This document shows, piece by piece, positions 1 to 9,033 of a DNA stretch of 50,207 nt. The notes beneath the pieces are model-generated. The model did no database searches and was not told the origin of the DNA. It saw only the letters and a program-made list of their open reading frames with translations. The stretch is from Candidatus Omnitrophota bacterium (GTDB taxonomy: Bacteria > Omnitrophota > Gorgyraeia > Aquiviventales > Aquiviventaceae): positions 1 to 50,207 of the forward strand of contig JAHFGX010000005.1 of NCBI GenBank assembly GCA_023247215.1. Direction: 5' to 3'. The position numbers and the translations under genes are program-made. Position 1 is the first letter of the stretch. Each line of letters starts with the position of its first letter.

Positions 1-2
1 CG

Positions 3-590
3 CCGGACCGGATTTACGCCAACGGCCTGAGCCACTTCGTCCAGCAGCTCGGCATCAACCGGGAGTTCGCCCGCTCGTTCGCCTTGCTGGCGTTCGCCAC
101 GTTCATCTACGACACGCTGGACGTGGCCACGCGGCTCGGGCGGTACGTCTTCCAGGAGCTGACCGGCCTGTCGGGAAATTGGGGGCGCGCGCTCGCGACG
201 ATCTGCACGCTGGCCCTCCCCGCGGTATGCGTCAGCGTCACGCTGCGCGACGGCGCCGGCCACGTGGTGCCGGCGTGGAAAGTGTTCTGGACGATCTTCG
301 GCACGTCCAACCAGCTCCTGGCCGCCCTGACGCTGCTGACGGTGACGGTCTGGCTCAGGCGGGCCGGCAAACCGTGGTGGATGAGCGCAGCGCCGGCGGC
401 CTTCATGCTGGTGATGACGCTCTGGTCGCTGGGGCTGACCGCGCGGCCGTGGCTGATGACGCTGCTGGCAGGCCGCCTCGTCTTCGACGGCATCGCCGTC
501 ATCGCGGTGGTGCTCTTAGGGCTGGGGGTGATGGTCGCCGGAGAAGCGCTGGCGGCCGTTCAGATCACAGAAGTCAGGCGGAAGGGGTGA
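3..590 (+). CDS. cstA: Carbon starvation protein CstA family, C-terminal part (5' truncated by window edge)
   Basis: Open frame from the window edge; FATFIYDTLDVATRLGRYVFQEL and WTIFGTSNQLLAALTL are typical of the CstA C-terminus; multiple hydrophobic segments. Confidence 0.85.
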   Translation, partial: PDRIYANGLSHFVQQLGINREFARSFALLAFATFIYDTLDVATRLGRYVFQELTGLSGNWGRALATICTLALPAVCVSVTLRDGAGHVVPAWKVFWTIFGTSNQLLAALTLLTVTVWLRRAGKPWWMSAAPAAFMLVMTLWSLGLTARPWLMTLLAGRLVFDGIAVIAVVLLGLGVMVAGEALAAVQITEVRRKG

Positions 591-846
591 GTCCGGCGAG
601 GGCATCCTGCACGATCTGGTCCACGTCCGCCAGCGTCACGCCGGCATACCAGCGGCCATCCGGAAAGAGCATCACGTTCGGCCCCTGCGCGCACACGTCC
701 TGGCAGCCTGATTTGCTGACGCGGATTTTTCCGGACATCCCCAGGGACTTCACTTTGGACTTCAGCGCCTCGGCAATCTGCTCGGACTCCCGCGCGGCGC
801 AGCAGGCTTCCCCCTCGGGCCGGCGGTTGATGCACACGAACAGCAT
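574..846 (-). CDS. (2Fe-2S) ferredoxin domain protein, thioredoxin-like fold
   Basis: MLFVCINRRPEGEACCAARES...KSGCQDVCAQGPNVMLFPDGRWYAGV: Cys pattern of the thioredoxin-like [2Fe-2S] ferredoxin family; ORF extends to 876. Confidence 0.8.
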   Translation of the reverse strand: MLFVCINRRPEGEACCAARESEQIAEALKSKVKSLGMSGKIRVSKSGCQDVCAQGPNVMLFPDGRWYAGVTLADVDQIVQDALAGLTPSA

Positions 847-888
847 CCGCTGAAACGGCACCGGCGCGTGTCGCATCTCTCGCCCAGC

Positions 889-1491
889 CTACACGTGCAG
901 TCCCACGGCGGCCAGCTCTTTTTCCAGGGAGAGGCCGGGGGCAAAGTGGATCGCCTGAATGCCCAGCCTGCGCGCGGCCTCCGTGTGCTCTTTGGTGTCA
1001 TCAATGAAGACGGCGGCATGCGCAGGCACCTGCGCCCGGCGCAGGGCCAACTGGAAGATTTGGGTTTCCGGTTTGCAGCACCCCACTTGGCAGGAGGCGA
1101 TCCAGTGATGGACGTGCTGGAACACCGGCCACGTCTCGCGGATGTAGGCGTCGTGCAGCGGGTTGGTGTTCGTCAGCACCAGCAGCGTGTAGCGGGCCCG
1201 CAGGCGCTCCAGCACCCACGTGGTCTGGCGGTTCTCTTCCACCATCCGGTTCCACGCGTCCACGAACTGCGCAAAGTGCAGGCCGCCTTCCAACTTGGCG
1301 GAGAGGTGCCGCACCATGTCTTGGGAGCTGATCTGGCCGAGCTGAAACTCCCTGCGCAACAGCGGATCGGCCAGCACGTTGGCGCACGCGGCGAGCGGCT
1401 GCCCGGTCGCCTGGGCCAGATGCTGGACGGTCCGCTCCGGATCCACGTTGATCAGCACGCCGCCCAGATCGAAGATCACCGCCTGCAGCAT
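889..1491 (-). CDS. HAD-superfamily hydrolase
   Basis: MLQAVIFDLGGVLINVD motif I, LTNTNPLH motif II, CKPETQIF and FIDDTKEHTEAARRLGI motifs III/IV; start chosen at MLQAVIF rather than ORF start 1617. Confidence 0.85.
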   Translation of the reverse strand: MLQAVIFDLGGVLINVDPERTVQHLAQATGQPLAACANVLADPLLRREFQLGQISSQDMVRHLSAKLEGGLHFAQFVDAWNRMVEENRQTTWVLERLRARYTLLVLTNTNPLHDAYIRETWPVFQHVHHWIASCQVGCCKPETQIFQLALRRAQVPAHAAVFIDDTKEHTEAARRLGIQAIHFAPGLSLEKELAAVGLHV

Positions 1492-1498
1492 CGCCGGC

Positions 1499-2539
1499 TC
1501 ACGCGTGCCGATCGCCGCCGAGCAGCACGGTCCGGACGGGAAACGCGATGCCCTCCTGGCGGTAGCGCGCATGGAGGCGCTTGATGAACTCGTGCTTGAC
1601 GAAAAACTGATCGGCAAACTCCCGGGCGCGGAGGACGACGGTGAAATTGACGCCGGGATCGCCGAAGGTGTGGTAGCGGATGCACGGCTCGAACGTGGGC
1701 ACGGCTCCGGGAACCGTCTTGAGGACGGCCGCAGCCACCTCGGTCGTCACGCGCTCCACCCGCTCTAAATCGCTCGCGTAATCCACGGCCACCTCCACCG
1801 TGACCGCCAACTCCTTGTCCGGCAGGTCATAGTTCGTGATGACGGACTGGCCGATTTTCGCATTGGGAATGATCACCAGGCTGTTCGACAGCATGCGGAT
1901 CTTCGTGGCGCGCCAGCCGATGTCGGTCACATAGCCTTCCTGCCCGCTTTCGAGTTTGACGTAGTCCCCGACCCGAATGTGTTTGCTCAAGGTAACGTAC
2001 ACGCCGGCAAAGACGTTCGACAAGGTGTCCTGCAGCCCCAGCGCCACCGCCAAGCTTCCGATGCCGAGCGCCGCCAGGAGGCTGCCGATCTTCACGCCGA
2101 GGCTGTCCAGCACCATCAGCAGCCCCAGCCCCCAGACGACGCTCTTGGCCAGGTTTTGGGTCAAGCTCGTCATGGGCAGCGCGATTTGCCACCGGGAGGC
2201 GTGGTGCGTGATCAGCTGGGCCACCACGTTGGCGCTGACCCAGGCCAGCGACAGGATCCACAGCGTTTTGAGGATGGGGACGGACAGCTCCGCCACGTGC
2301 TTGGGCAGATCGGAGGACGCCATGGCGAGGTACGTCCCGGCCATGACCGACCACAGGAGGAGAGGATTGCGAACGGCCCGGAGGATCATGTCGTCGCCCG
2401 CCCAGCGCGTCCGGGAAGCGAGCGTGAGCATCTTGGCGACGGCGACGCGGCGCAGCCAGATCCCGATCACGATCGAGGCCGCCACAATGCCCAGCGGGAC
2501 GAGCCACGAGATCCCCTGCACCAGGATGGCGGTGTCCAT
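1499..2539 (-). CDS. MscS-family mechanosensitive ion channel
   Basis: LLAALGIGSLAVALGLQDTLSNVFAGVYVTLSKHIRVGDYVKLESGQEGYVTDIGWRATKIRMLSNSLVIIPNAKI. Confidence 0.9.
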   Translation of the reverse strand: MDTAILVQGISWLVPLGIVAASIVIGIWLRRVAVAKMLTLASRTRWAGDDMILRAVRNPLLLWSVMAGTYLAMASSDLPKHVAELSVPILKTLWILSLAWVSANVVAQLITHHASRWQIALPMTSLTQNLAKSVVWGLGLLMVLDSLGVKIGSLLAALGIGSLAVALGLQDTLSNVFAGVYVTLSKHIRVGDYVKLESGQEGYVTDIGWRATKIRMLSNSLVIIPNAKIGQSVITNYDLPDKELAVTVEVAVDYASDLERVERVTTEVAAAVLKTVPGAVPTFEPCIRYHTFGDPGVNFTVVLRAREFADQFFVKHEFIKRLHARYRQEGIAFPVRTVLLGGDRHA

Positions 2540-2988
2540 CAGGCGCGCTCCGCCTCGGCGACCAGCCGGTTGCGGGACACGGGGCCGTAATGGCGGGAAT
2601 CCCGGCTCGAAGGCCGGTTGTCTCCAGCCACGAAATATTCGCGTGGGCCTAGGCGCACAGTCCTACTCTCCTGATGATCTCCAGGCCCCTGGGCGGACAA
2701 CCGCGCGTAGGGCTCCTGAAGCGGCGTGCCGTTGATTGAAAACTGTCCTGCCTGCCATTCGATCAGCTCTCCCGGAAGCCCGATGAGCCGCTTCACGTCC
2801 CACCGGCCCGGATCGTCGGGAGCCTCGAGCACCACCACGGATCCCCGGCGAGGCATGCGGCGAAGGGAGGTTAATTGCAATCGGGTCCCAGGCAGGAGGG
2901 CCGGTTCCATGCTGGGACCGGTCACGTGCGCAGGCGCGCGCAGCAATGGCGCGAACCATCGCCGGACGGCCTGCCGCAGCGTTGGCAT
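2539..2988 (-). CDS. sodX: S26-family signal peptidase, probable nickel-type SOD maturation protease (SodX-like)
   Basis: GPSMEP (Ser) and DVKRLIGLPGE (Lys) catalytic motifs, FVAGDNRPSSRDSRHYGPV box; directly downstream of the Ni-SOD gene on the same strand. Confidence 0.8.
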   Translation of the reverse strand: MPTLRQAVRRWFAPLLRAPAHVTGPSMEPALLPGTRLQLTSLRRMPRRGSVVVLEAPDDPGRWDVKRLIGLPGELIEWQAGQFSINGTPLQEPYARLSAQGPGDHQESRTVRLGPREYFVAGDNRPSSRDSRHYGPVSRNRLVAEAERA

Positions 2989-3014
2989 CGCCTGTTGTTG
3001 CGCGGCGAATCGCG

Positions 3015-3539
3015 TTACTTCGCGGCAGGAACCGGATAGAGCAGCTCGCCGCCGGACTTCTGCAGGGAGGGCTGCTTGCGCACTTCGACGTTCTTACTCT
3101 TCCAGAAGATTTCGGCGATGCGCTGCACTTTGGCCAGCAAATCCTGGGCCGCCTGCAGGTTGACTTCCTGGCGGGTCTTGGAGGCCAGCTTCATCGTCTC
3201 CCAGAACAGGCCGTGCAGGTCCGGGAACTTCTGGAGATGCTCCGGCGTAAAATAGTCGCCCCAAATAATCCGCAGCTCGTGCTTGCACGCCTCGGCATTG
3301 ATTTCTTTCACGTGGGTGTAGCGGGCGAGCTTGTGCTGGTACGCCTCAAGCTCTTGCGGGCCGGTTTGCGGGCCGGGCTTGGGCAGCTCAGCGATGAGCT
3401 GGTTCATTCGGACCACGCCGAGCGCGGCGATCTGCGCGGTATGCGGATCATAGATGCCGCATGGGACGTCGCAGTGCGCGTGCACGAGAATTGGGCGCCG
3501 AAACGCGCGGGCTGCCAGCCAGCTCCGGAAACGGTTCAT
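3015..3539 (-). CDS. sodN: Nickel-type superoxide dismutase precursor
   Basis: HCDVPCGIYDP nickel hook at residues 22-32 after a short leader; downstream helical sequence typical of SodN. Confidence 0.92.
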   Translation of the reverse strand: MNRFRSWLAARAFRRPILVHAHCDVPCGIYDPHTAQIAALGVVRMNQLIAELPKPGPQTGPQELEAYQHKLARYTHVKEINAEACKHELRIIWGDYFTPEHLQKFPDLHGLFWETMKLASKTRQEVNLQAAQDLLAKVQRIAEIFWKSKNVEVRKQPSLQKSGGELLYPVPAAK

Positions 3540-3583
3540 GGTGATTCCCTCCCCTGTCGTTGTGTGATAGCCGCGATCATCTC

Positions 3584-3613
3584 ATTATAGAGCTTACGAG
3601 GGGCGCTCCTCAA
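3584..3613 (-). promoter_or_regulatory. Predicted sigma70-type promoter of sodN
   Basis: Minus strand TTGAGG-N18-TATAAT, followed by GGGAGG Shine-Dalgarno before the sodN ATG. Confidence 0.45.
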
Positions 3614-4019
3614 GCGGCCGCCGCCCGGCGAAGCCGGCCTCCATGCTGTGCCAGAACTTGACCCGGTCTTCGCCGAGCTTCCAGCACAAATAGACCAGGT
3701 CCGAGCCGTGCATCGCGTAAAAATCCACGAGGCCCTGGGAGAGGTCTTTGATCACCGCGCCGAGGTCTTCAAGCTGCTGCAGCGCTGAGCTGAAGGCCTC
3801 GAGCAGGTCCAGTTGATGGCGGGTGAGCTCCTCGACGTGCTTTTGGATTTCCTGGAGCGGATAGCCGTTGCCCTGGGAGAGCTTGCGGACGTTCTGGTTG
3901 AGCTCCTCGGTCGTCTTGCTGATGGATTGCTGCAGTCCCTGAAGCTGCTCGATGAGCGGAATGATGCGCGGCAGAAGCTGATTCGCTTCCTCGGGAGTGA
4001 ACAGTCTCTCACGAGGCAT
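3594..4019 (-). CDS. DUF2203 family protein
   Basis: MPRERLFTPEEANQLLPRIIPLIEQLQ N-terminus and DFYAMHGSDLVYLCWKLGEDRVKFWHSMEAGFAGRRPL C-terminus. Confidence 0.85.
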   Translation of the reverse strand: MPRERLFTPEEANQLLPRIIPLIEQLQGLQQSISKTTEELNQNVRKLSQGNGYPLQEIQKHVEELTRHQLDLLEAFSSALQQLEDLGAVIKDLSQGLVDFYAMHGSDLVYLCWKLGEDRVKFWHSMEAGFAGRRPLEERPS

Positions 4020-4052
4020 GGGAGGCGTGGGGAAAACCGGGCGGGCGGCCGA

Positions 4053-4379
4053 TTACGCGCTGAACGAATGCCCGCAGCCGCAACTTTTCTTGGCCAGCGG
4101 GTTCTGGAACTCGAAACCCCCACCCATCACGTCGGTCTTGAAGTCAATGGTGGTGCCGTCCAGATACAGGTGGCTCTTGGCATCCACCAGCACCTTCACA
4201 CCGTCTTGCTCGAAGACCTGGTCATACTGCTTCGGCGTCGGGTCATCCAATCCCATCTGGTAGGAAAAACCGGAACAGCCGCCGCCTTTAACCCCCAGGC
4301 GCAGCGCCACGTTCGGCGTGGACTGCTGAGAGACCAACCGCTTTGCTTCTTGGACTGCTGCAGGGCTCAATGTGATCAT
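4053..4379 (-). CDS. Iron-sulfur cluster assembly/insertion protein (IscA/ErpA family)
   Basis: LRLGVKGGGCSGFSYQMGLD and C-terminal KKSCGCGHSFSA; conserved Cys/CGC motifs. Confidence 0.92.
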   Translation of the reverse strand: MITLSPAAVQEAKRLVSQQSTPNVALRLGVKGGGCSGFSYQMGLDDPTPKQYDQVFEQDGVKVLVDAKSHLYLDGTTIDFKTDVMGGGFEFQNPLAKKSCGCGHSFSA

Positions 4380-4390
4380 GGGTTGTCCTC

Positions 4391-4855
4391 CTATTTCCCT
4401 TTTAGTATAGCACGAGACCGAAGGCGGGACAACCGGTTTGAGGAGGCTAACAGCTCAATCAAGGGACGGTCGGCCGGAGGAAGCCGCAGCCGCTTGAGCT
4501 GCGTCATGCTCACCCACCGAATGGCTTGCGACGCCAGCGGCTTCGGCTCGCCGATGATGCGGCAGCGGAACACTTCCAGGCACACTCGCCGGTCCGGGTA
4601 GCGAAAGCGCAGGGTGGTCAAGCGCCGGCCTATCCTGGCGCGCACCCCCAGCTCCTCTGTCAGCTCCCGGCGAAGGCAAGTCTGCCATGACTCTCCCGAA
4701 TGCCGCTTACCGCCGGGAAACTCCCAGCAGCCGCCCTGATGCGCGGCGCGGTGGCGGCGCGTAAGGAGGTAACGGCCGTCCCGCTCAATCACGGCGACGG
4801 CGACTTGCACGAGCGGTCGCGCCGGCATCGAGAGAGGGGTAGGTTTGGCACGCAT
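4391..4855 (-). CDS. Nudix hydrolase (MutT-like)
   Basis: Complete Nudix box GKRHSGESWQTCLRRELTEELGV; ORF extends upstream to 4912, start likely 4855 or 4828, overlapping the mutY 3' end. Confidence 0.85.
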   Translation of the reverse strand: MRAKPTPLSMPARPLVQVAVAVIERDGRYLLTRRHRAAHQGGCWEFPGGKRHSGESWQTCLRRELTEELGVRARIGRRLTTLRFRYPDRRVCLEVFRCRIIGEPKPLASQAIRWVSMTQLKRLRLPPADRPLIELLASSNRLSRLRSRAILKGK

Positions 4856-5573
4856 GGCGCAGCACGCAGGTTGGACATTTGGGGGCGCGGGCGGTGCAGA
4901 TCGTCGCCCCAAAGTCCATCATCCCCTGGTTGATCGTATAGGCGTCTCCCGGCGGGATGACCTGGCGCGCCAGCTCCCACAACACACGCTCCCGTCGTCC
5001 GGTCGGTTTTCCTGCCGGGCCGGATCGCGTTCGCCGCCCCGCCGTTCCGAAGAAGCGCTCGAGGAGCCGGGCCACGTTCGTGTCCAGAATAGGCGCGTCC
5101 TGCCCGAAGGCAAAGCTCAACACCGCGCCGGCCGTGTAGCGGCCGATGCCGTCCATGGCGATGAGCCCGTCGTACGAACCGGGCAATCGGCCCTCATGCC
5201 GCCGCACTACCTGTTTGGCGATGTTGCGCAGCCGGAGCGGGCGGATGTTATAGCCGAGCGGATACCACACCTTCTTCAGCTCGGCGACCTTGGACTTGGC
5301 CAGGTGGCGCACGGTGGGATACCGGGTCAAGAACTCGCGGTATTTGGGGATGACGCGGTCCACCTGCGTTTGCTGGAGCATCACTTCCGAAACGAGGATC
5401 TTGTAGGGATCGCGCGTCTCCCGCCACGGCAGCTTCCGCTGGTGGCGGCGGTACCAGGTAAGGAGCCGGCGCTGGAAGACGGGGATGCGCTCGGTGAGAC
5501 GACGCGGAAGGACCACAGCGCGGGCCGGCATGGTTCGCGCGCCCACCATACCAAACCCCTTCCTCCCCGTCAA
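4785..5573 (-). CDS. mutY: A/G-specific adenine glycosylase (MutY), catalytic and [4Fe-4S] domains only
   Basis: LPWRETRDPYKILVSEVMLQQTQVDRVIPKY, GIGRYTAGAVLSFAFGQDAPILDTNVARLLERF, CTARAPKCPTCVLRHAC; ends soon after the Fe-S loop. Confidence 0.88.
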   Translation of the reverse strand: MTGRKGFGMVGARTMPARAVVLPRRLTERIPVFQRRLLTWYRRHQRKLPWRETRDPYKILVSEVMLQQTQVDRVIPKYREFLTRYPTVRHLAKSKVAELKKVWYPLGYNIRPLRLRNIAKQVVRRHEGRLPGSYDGLIAMDGIGRYTAGAVLSFAFGQDAPILDTNVARLLERFFGTAGRRTRSGPAGKPTGRRERVLWELARQVIPPGDAYTINQGMMDFGATICTARAPKCPTCVLRHACQTYPSLDAGATARASRRRRD

Positions 5574-6742
5574 TGGGCCCGGCTTCCGAAGCTTGCAGTG
5601 CCATGAAGGAGCTGCGGCAAAGGGAGCACCTCAACGCTGACATACTCATCTTTTAGCGTGTAGGGACGGTTAACGTCATGCGCGACGAGGAGATTGCTTC
5701 CCTGCGGATACAACCGGCGGAACGCTCGGAGGTTGGTGGTATCAAAGTGTGACGCAGACCATTTGCACTCAATCGTAGTTGGTGGCCCGCTGCGATTTAC
5801 CAAGATAAAATCAACTTCATGGCCTTGTTTGTCGCGCCAGTAGCGAATGTCCCTGATGTGAAGTTGACCGTGCAGCTCGTTCAAGACGAAGTGCTCCCAC
5901 AGGAGGCCGAGATCTTCTCGCCGCAGCTCGTGCCAGCCCCGGTGGTAACAGACAAATCCCGTGTCAAATCCATACACCTTGGGCGCGGCGACGATTTCGG
6001 TGGGCCGATGCGAGCTGAATGGACGGATGATGTGGGCCACGAAGGTGGCTTCAAGGGCACGCAGATAATTCGTGATGGTTTGCCGGCTGACCTCGCATTC
6101 GGTCGTGAACTTGTTGGCCTCAAAAATCCCGCCGCTGCGGGCCATGATGAGTTCAGCGAATTTCTGGAAGGAATAGCGGCGCTCCAACCGGAAGAGCTCC
6201 TGGATGTCCTTCGCCCAGTACGCATCCATCCATTCCTGGAAGTCACGGTCTGGCGGTGTTGGCGCGAGAAAGAAGGGCGGCAGCCCGCCGTGAAGCAGGC
6301 GGTGAGGCAGCGCCTCGCGGTGGAAGTCCTCGAGGTCCGCGAGGATCATCGGAGTCAGCCAGAGCTCCGCTTTCCGTCCGGTCAGCGTGTCGCGAAACTT
6401 GCGGGAAGCCCCCAACGTCGAAGATCCGGTGGCGAGCACCTGGAGCTTTGGATAATGATCCGCAGCGATCTTGAGCAGCTCAGCCGGCGCCCGCAGGCGA
6501 TGGATTTCATCCAGAACAATCCGCTTGCCAGTGACGCTCGAAAGGAAACCTTCCGGATCATCAAGCATCCTCCGAACGCGAGGCAATTCACAATCGAAAT
6601 AGTCCACTCCATCCAGGCTCTGCGAGAGCGAGGTCTTCCCGGTCCGCCGCACGCCGGAGAGCCAAACCACCGAGCGGCGGGTCCAGGCTTCTTCGATAGC
6701 TTTGAGCCAATAATGGCGCTTAACGATGTTTACCATGTGCAA
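5570..6742 (-). CDS. AAA ATPase with DUF4143-type C-terminal region
   Basis: WLSGVRRTGKTSLSQSL Walker A, GKRIVLDEIHRL Walker B, ATGSSTLG sensor, C-terminal EVDFILVNRSGPPTTIECKWS nuclease-like motif. Confidence 0.88.
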   Translation of the reverse strand: MHMVNIVKRHYWLKAIEEAWTRRSVVWLSGVRRTGKTSLSQSLDGVDYFDCELPRVRRMLDDPEGFLSSVTGKRIVLDEIHRLRAPAELLKIAADHYPKLQVLATGSSTLGASRKFRDTLTGRKAELWLTPMILADLEDFHREALPHRLLHGGLPPFFLAPTPPDRDFQEWMDAYWAKDIQELFRLERRYSFQKFAELIMARSGGIFEANKFTTECEVSRQTITNYLRALEATFVAHIIRPFSSHRPTEIVAAPKVYGFDTGFVCYHRGWHELRREDLGLLWEHFVLNELHGQLHIRDIRYWRDKQGHEVDFILVNRSGPPTTIECKWSASHFDTTNLRAFRRLYPQGSNLLVAHDVNRPYTLKDEYVSVEVLPLPQLLHGTASFGSRAH

Positions 6743-6882
6743 CTACGATAGCATATAGTTATACCAAATGCAAATCTACTTGCTCATGGTAAACACAAGT
6801 TGGAGAGAGAGTTTGGTTTAAACCACGGCGATTTACAACGACGACGGAGACCGGTACAATGATCATCTTGTTTCATACAATC

Positions 6883-7632
6883 ATGCCGGCTACCACCTAC
6901 CACACCACCGTCGAGCGGATTGACGTCCTCTCGTACAACGTGCGCAGCTTCCGCTTGAAGCTTGCGCAGCCGTTCGAGTTCCAGGCGGGCCAGTTCGTCA
7001 TCATCAACATCCCGGCGGACCTGCCCGGGGCGCCGCCCGACGTGCGCGCCCGCGCGGCCCAGAGCGGCGGCGGTGTGGTCAAGCGCGCGTACTCGATCGC
7101 TTCCCCGCCACACGAGGCCAACATCGTCGAGCTGTGCATCCAGCACGTCGAGCACGGCATCGCCTCGACGTTCTTCTGGCAGCTGAAGGAGGGCATGCCG
7201 GTGAGCCTCTCCGGCCCGCACGGCCGTTTCACGCTCAAGGAGCCGCTGACCTACGAGCCGGTCTTCCTGGCCACCGGCACCGGGGTGGCGCCGTTCCGCA
7301 GCATGATCAAACACCTGATGCACATCTCCTTCACCAACCAGATGTGGCTGCTCTTCGGCTGCCGGTACGAGCACGGCCTGCTGTATGAAGGTGAGTTCCG
7401 GGCCATCGCGTCGCTGCGGCGCAACCTGCGCTACATCCCGACGGTGAGCCGGCCCAAGGAATGGCTGGGCGAAACCGGGCACATCCAGCAGACGTTCCTC
7501 AAGCACATCACCGATGTGAGCAACAAAGAGATTTACCTGTGCGGCTGGTCGGAAGTGGTCAAATCGGTCATGACCGACCTCACCGCCGCCGGCATCCCCA
7601 GCGCCAGGCTCCACTACGAAGAGTGGGCTTAA
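6883..7632 (+). CDS. FAD/NAD(P)-binding oxidoreductase, ferredoxin-NADP reductase family
   Basis: RAYSIASPP FAD motif, LSGPHGRFTL, ATGTGVAPFRSMI NAD(P) motif, IYLCGWSEVVKSV; start could also be 6859. Confidence 0.88.
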   Translation: MPATTYHTTVERIDVLSYNVRSFRLKLAQPFEFQAGQFVIINIPADLPGAPPDVRARAAQSGGGVVKRAYSIASPPHEANIVELCIQHVEHGIASTFFWQLKEGMPVSLSGPHGRFTLKEPLTYEPVFLATGTGVAPFRSMIKHLMHISFTNQMWLLFGCRYEHGLLYEGEFRAIASLRRNLRYIPTVSRPKEWLGETGHIQQTFLKHITDVSNKEIYLCGWSEVVKSVMTDLTAAGIPSARLHYEEWA

Positions 7633-7649
7633 CCGGAAAGCGCGCGACC

Positions 7650-8504
7650 ATGACCCAGACTCACGAGATCAGCGTCGGACACACCCCGGACATGGACGAC
7701 GCCTTCATGTTCTACGCCTGGACCGAGGGAAAAATCTCCGCCGGCGGGCTGCAGGTCCGCCACGTCATCGAGGACATCCAAACGCTCAACCAGCGCGCGC
7801 TCCGCGCGGAGCTGGACGTCACCGCGATCTCGGCGGCCGCCTACCCCGCGCTCGCCAAGGACTATTGGATCCTCTCGGTCGGCTCCAGCATCGGGCAGAA
7901 CTACGGCCCGGTGGTGGTTTCGTCCACCGCCATGAGCCCGGAAGAACTCCGCGGCAAGCGCATCGGGGTGCCGGGATTGCAGACCACCGCCTACTTGTTG
8001 CTGCGCCTGGCGGTGGACGGGTTTGAAGCCGTCCCGATGAGCTTTGAGCGGATTTCAGACGCGGTGCTGCGGGGCGAGGTGGACGCCGGGCTGTTGATCC
8101 ACGAGCGGCAGCTCACCTATCACGACCAAGGGCTGCTGCCGATTCTGGACTTGGGGATGTGGTGGCACACACACGTCGGGCTGCCGCTGCCGCTGGGGCT
8201 GAACGTGGTCAAGCAATCGCTGGGGACGGCGCTGGCGTCGCAGATCGCGCAGGGGCTGCGGGAGAGCATCCTGTACGCGATGAGCCATCAGGAAGACGCG
8301 CTGGCGTGGTCGCTGCAGTTCGGGCGCGGCATTGACTTGACGCGGGCCCGCCAGTTCGTGGGCATGTACGTCAACGAAGAGACGCTGCTGCTCTCGCCGC
8401 ACACCCGCCAGGCGCTGGAGGAGCTCTACCGGCGCGCCCGCGAGGCGGAGCTGATTGATCCGCACCCGCAGCCGCTGACGTTTATTGAGCCGGTCGCCCG
8501 CTAG
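7650..8504 (+). CDS. mqnD: 1,4-dihydroxy-6-naphthoate synthase (MqnD family)
   Basis: GHTPDMDDAFMFYAWTEGKI N-terminus, periplasmic-binding-like fold sequence, AGLLIHERQLTYHDQGL. Confidence 0.85.
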   Translation: MTQTHEISVGHTPDMDDAFMFYAWTEGKISAGGLQVRHVIEDIQTLNQRALRAELDVTAISAAAYPALAKDYWILSVGSSIGQNYGPVVVSSTAMSPEELRGKRIGVPGLQTTAYLLLRLAVDGFEAVPMSFERISDAVLRGEVDAGLLIHERQLTYHDQGLLPILDLGMWWHTHVGLPLPLGLNVVKQSLGTALASQIAQGLRESILYAMSHQEDALAWSLQFGRGIDLTRARQFVGMYVNEETLLLSPHTRQALEELYRRAREAELIDPHPQPLTFIEPVAR

Positions 8505-9018
8505 TCCCGTCCGCGCGCCAATACGTCTTGCGCTGGAAGACGTCCGTTTTGGCGTTGCTGACGCGGTCGAGAAACAGTTTGCCCTGCAGGTGGTCCACTT
8601 CGTGCTGGACCGCAATCGCCTCAAACCCCTCGAACCACGCCGTCCACGGCCGGCCCTCAGCGTCGCGCGCTTGCACCCGCACCCGGGCGGCCCGGCGGAC
8701 GTTGCCGGTTAAGTCCGGGACCGACAGGCATCCTTCCCGCTGCAGCACCGCCCCGTCCGCCTCGACGATCTGAGGATTCACCAGCACCATCAACCCGCTC
8801 TCCGGCGCGCCTTTGGGATGGCGGCTGGTCTCCAGCACCGCCACGGCCCATCGGACGCCGACTTGCGGCGCGGCCAACCCCACGCAGCGCGGGTGATGGC
8901 GCATCGTCGCAGTGAGGTCGTGAATCAGGCGGTGGACGGTCGGGGTGACGCGCTCAACGGACTGGCAGGACAGCTTGAGGATCGGATCGGGAAAGACGCG
9001 AACCGGCAGCACGGCCAT
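8482..9018 (-). CDS. def: Peptide deformylase
   Basis: CVGLAAPQVG, EGCLSVP and QHEVDHLQGKLFLDR motifs. Confidence 0.92.
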   Translation of the reverse strand: MAVLPVRVFPDPILKLSCQSVERVTPTVHRLIHDLTATMRHHPRCVGLAAPQVGVRWAVAVLETSRHPKGAPESGLMVLVNPQIVEADGAVLQREGCLSVPDLTGNVRRAARVRVQARDAEGRPWTAWFEGFEAIAVQHEVDHLQGKLFLDRVSNAKTDVFQRKTYWRADGTSGRPAQ

Positions 9019-9033
9019 GCGGTTCGGGGCGGG

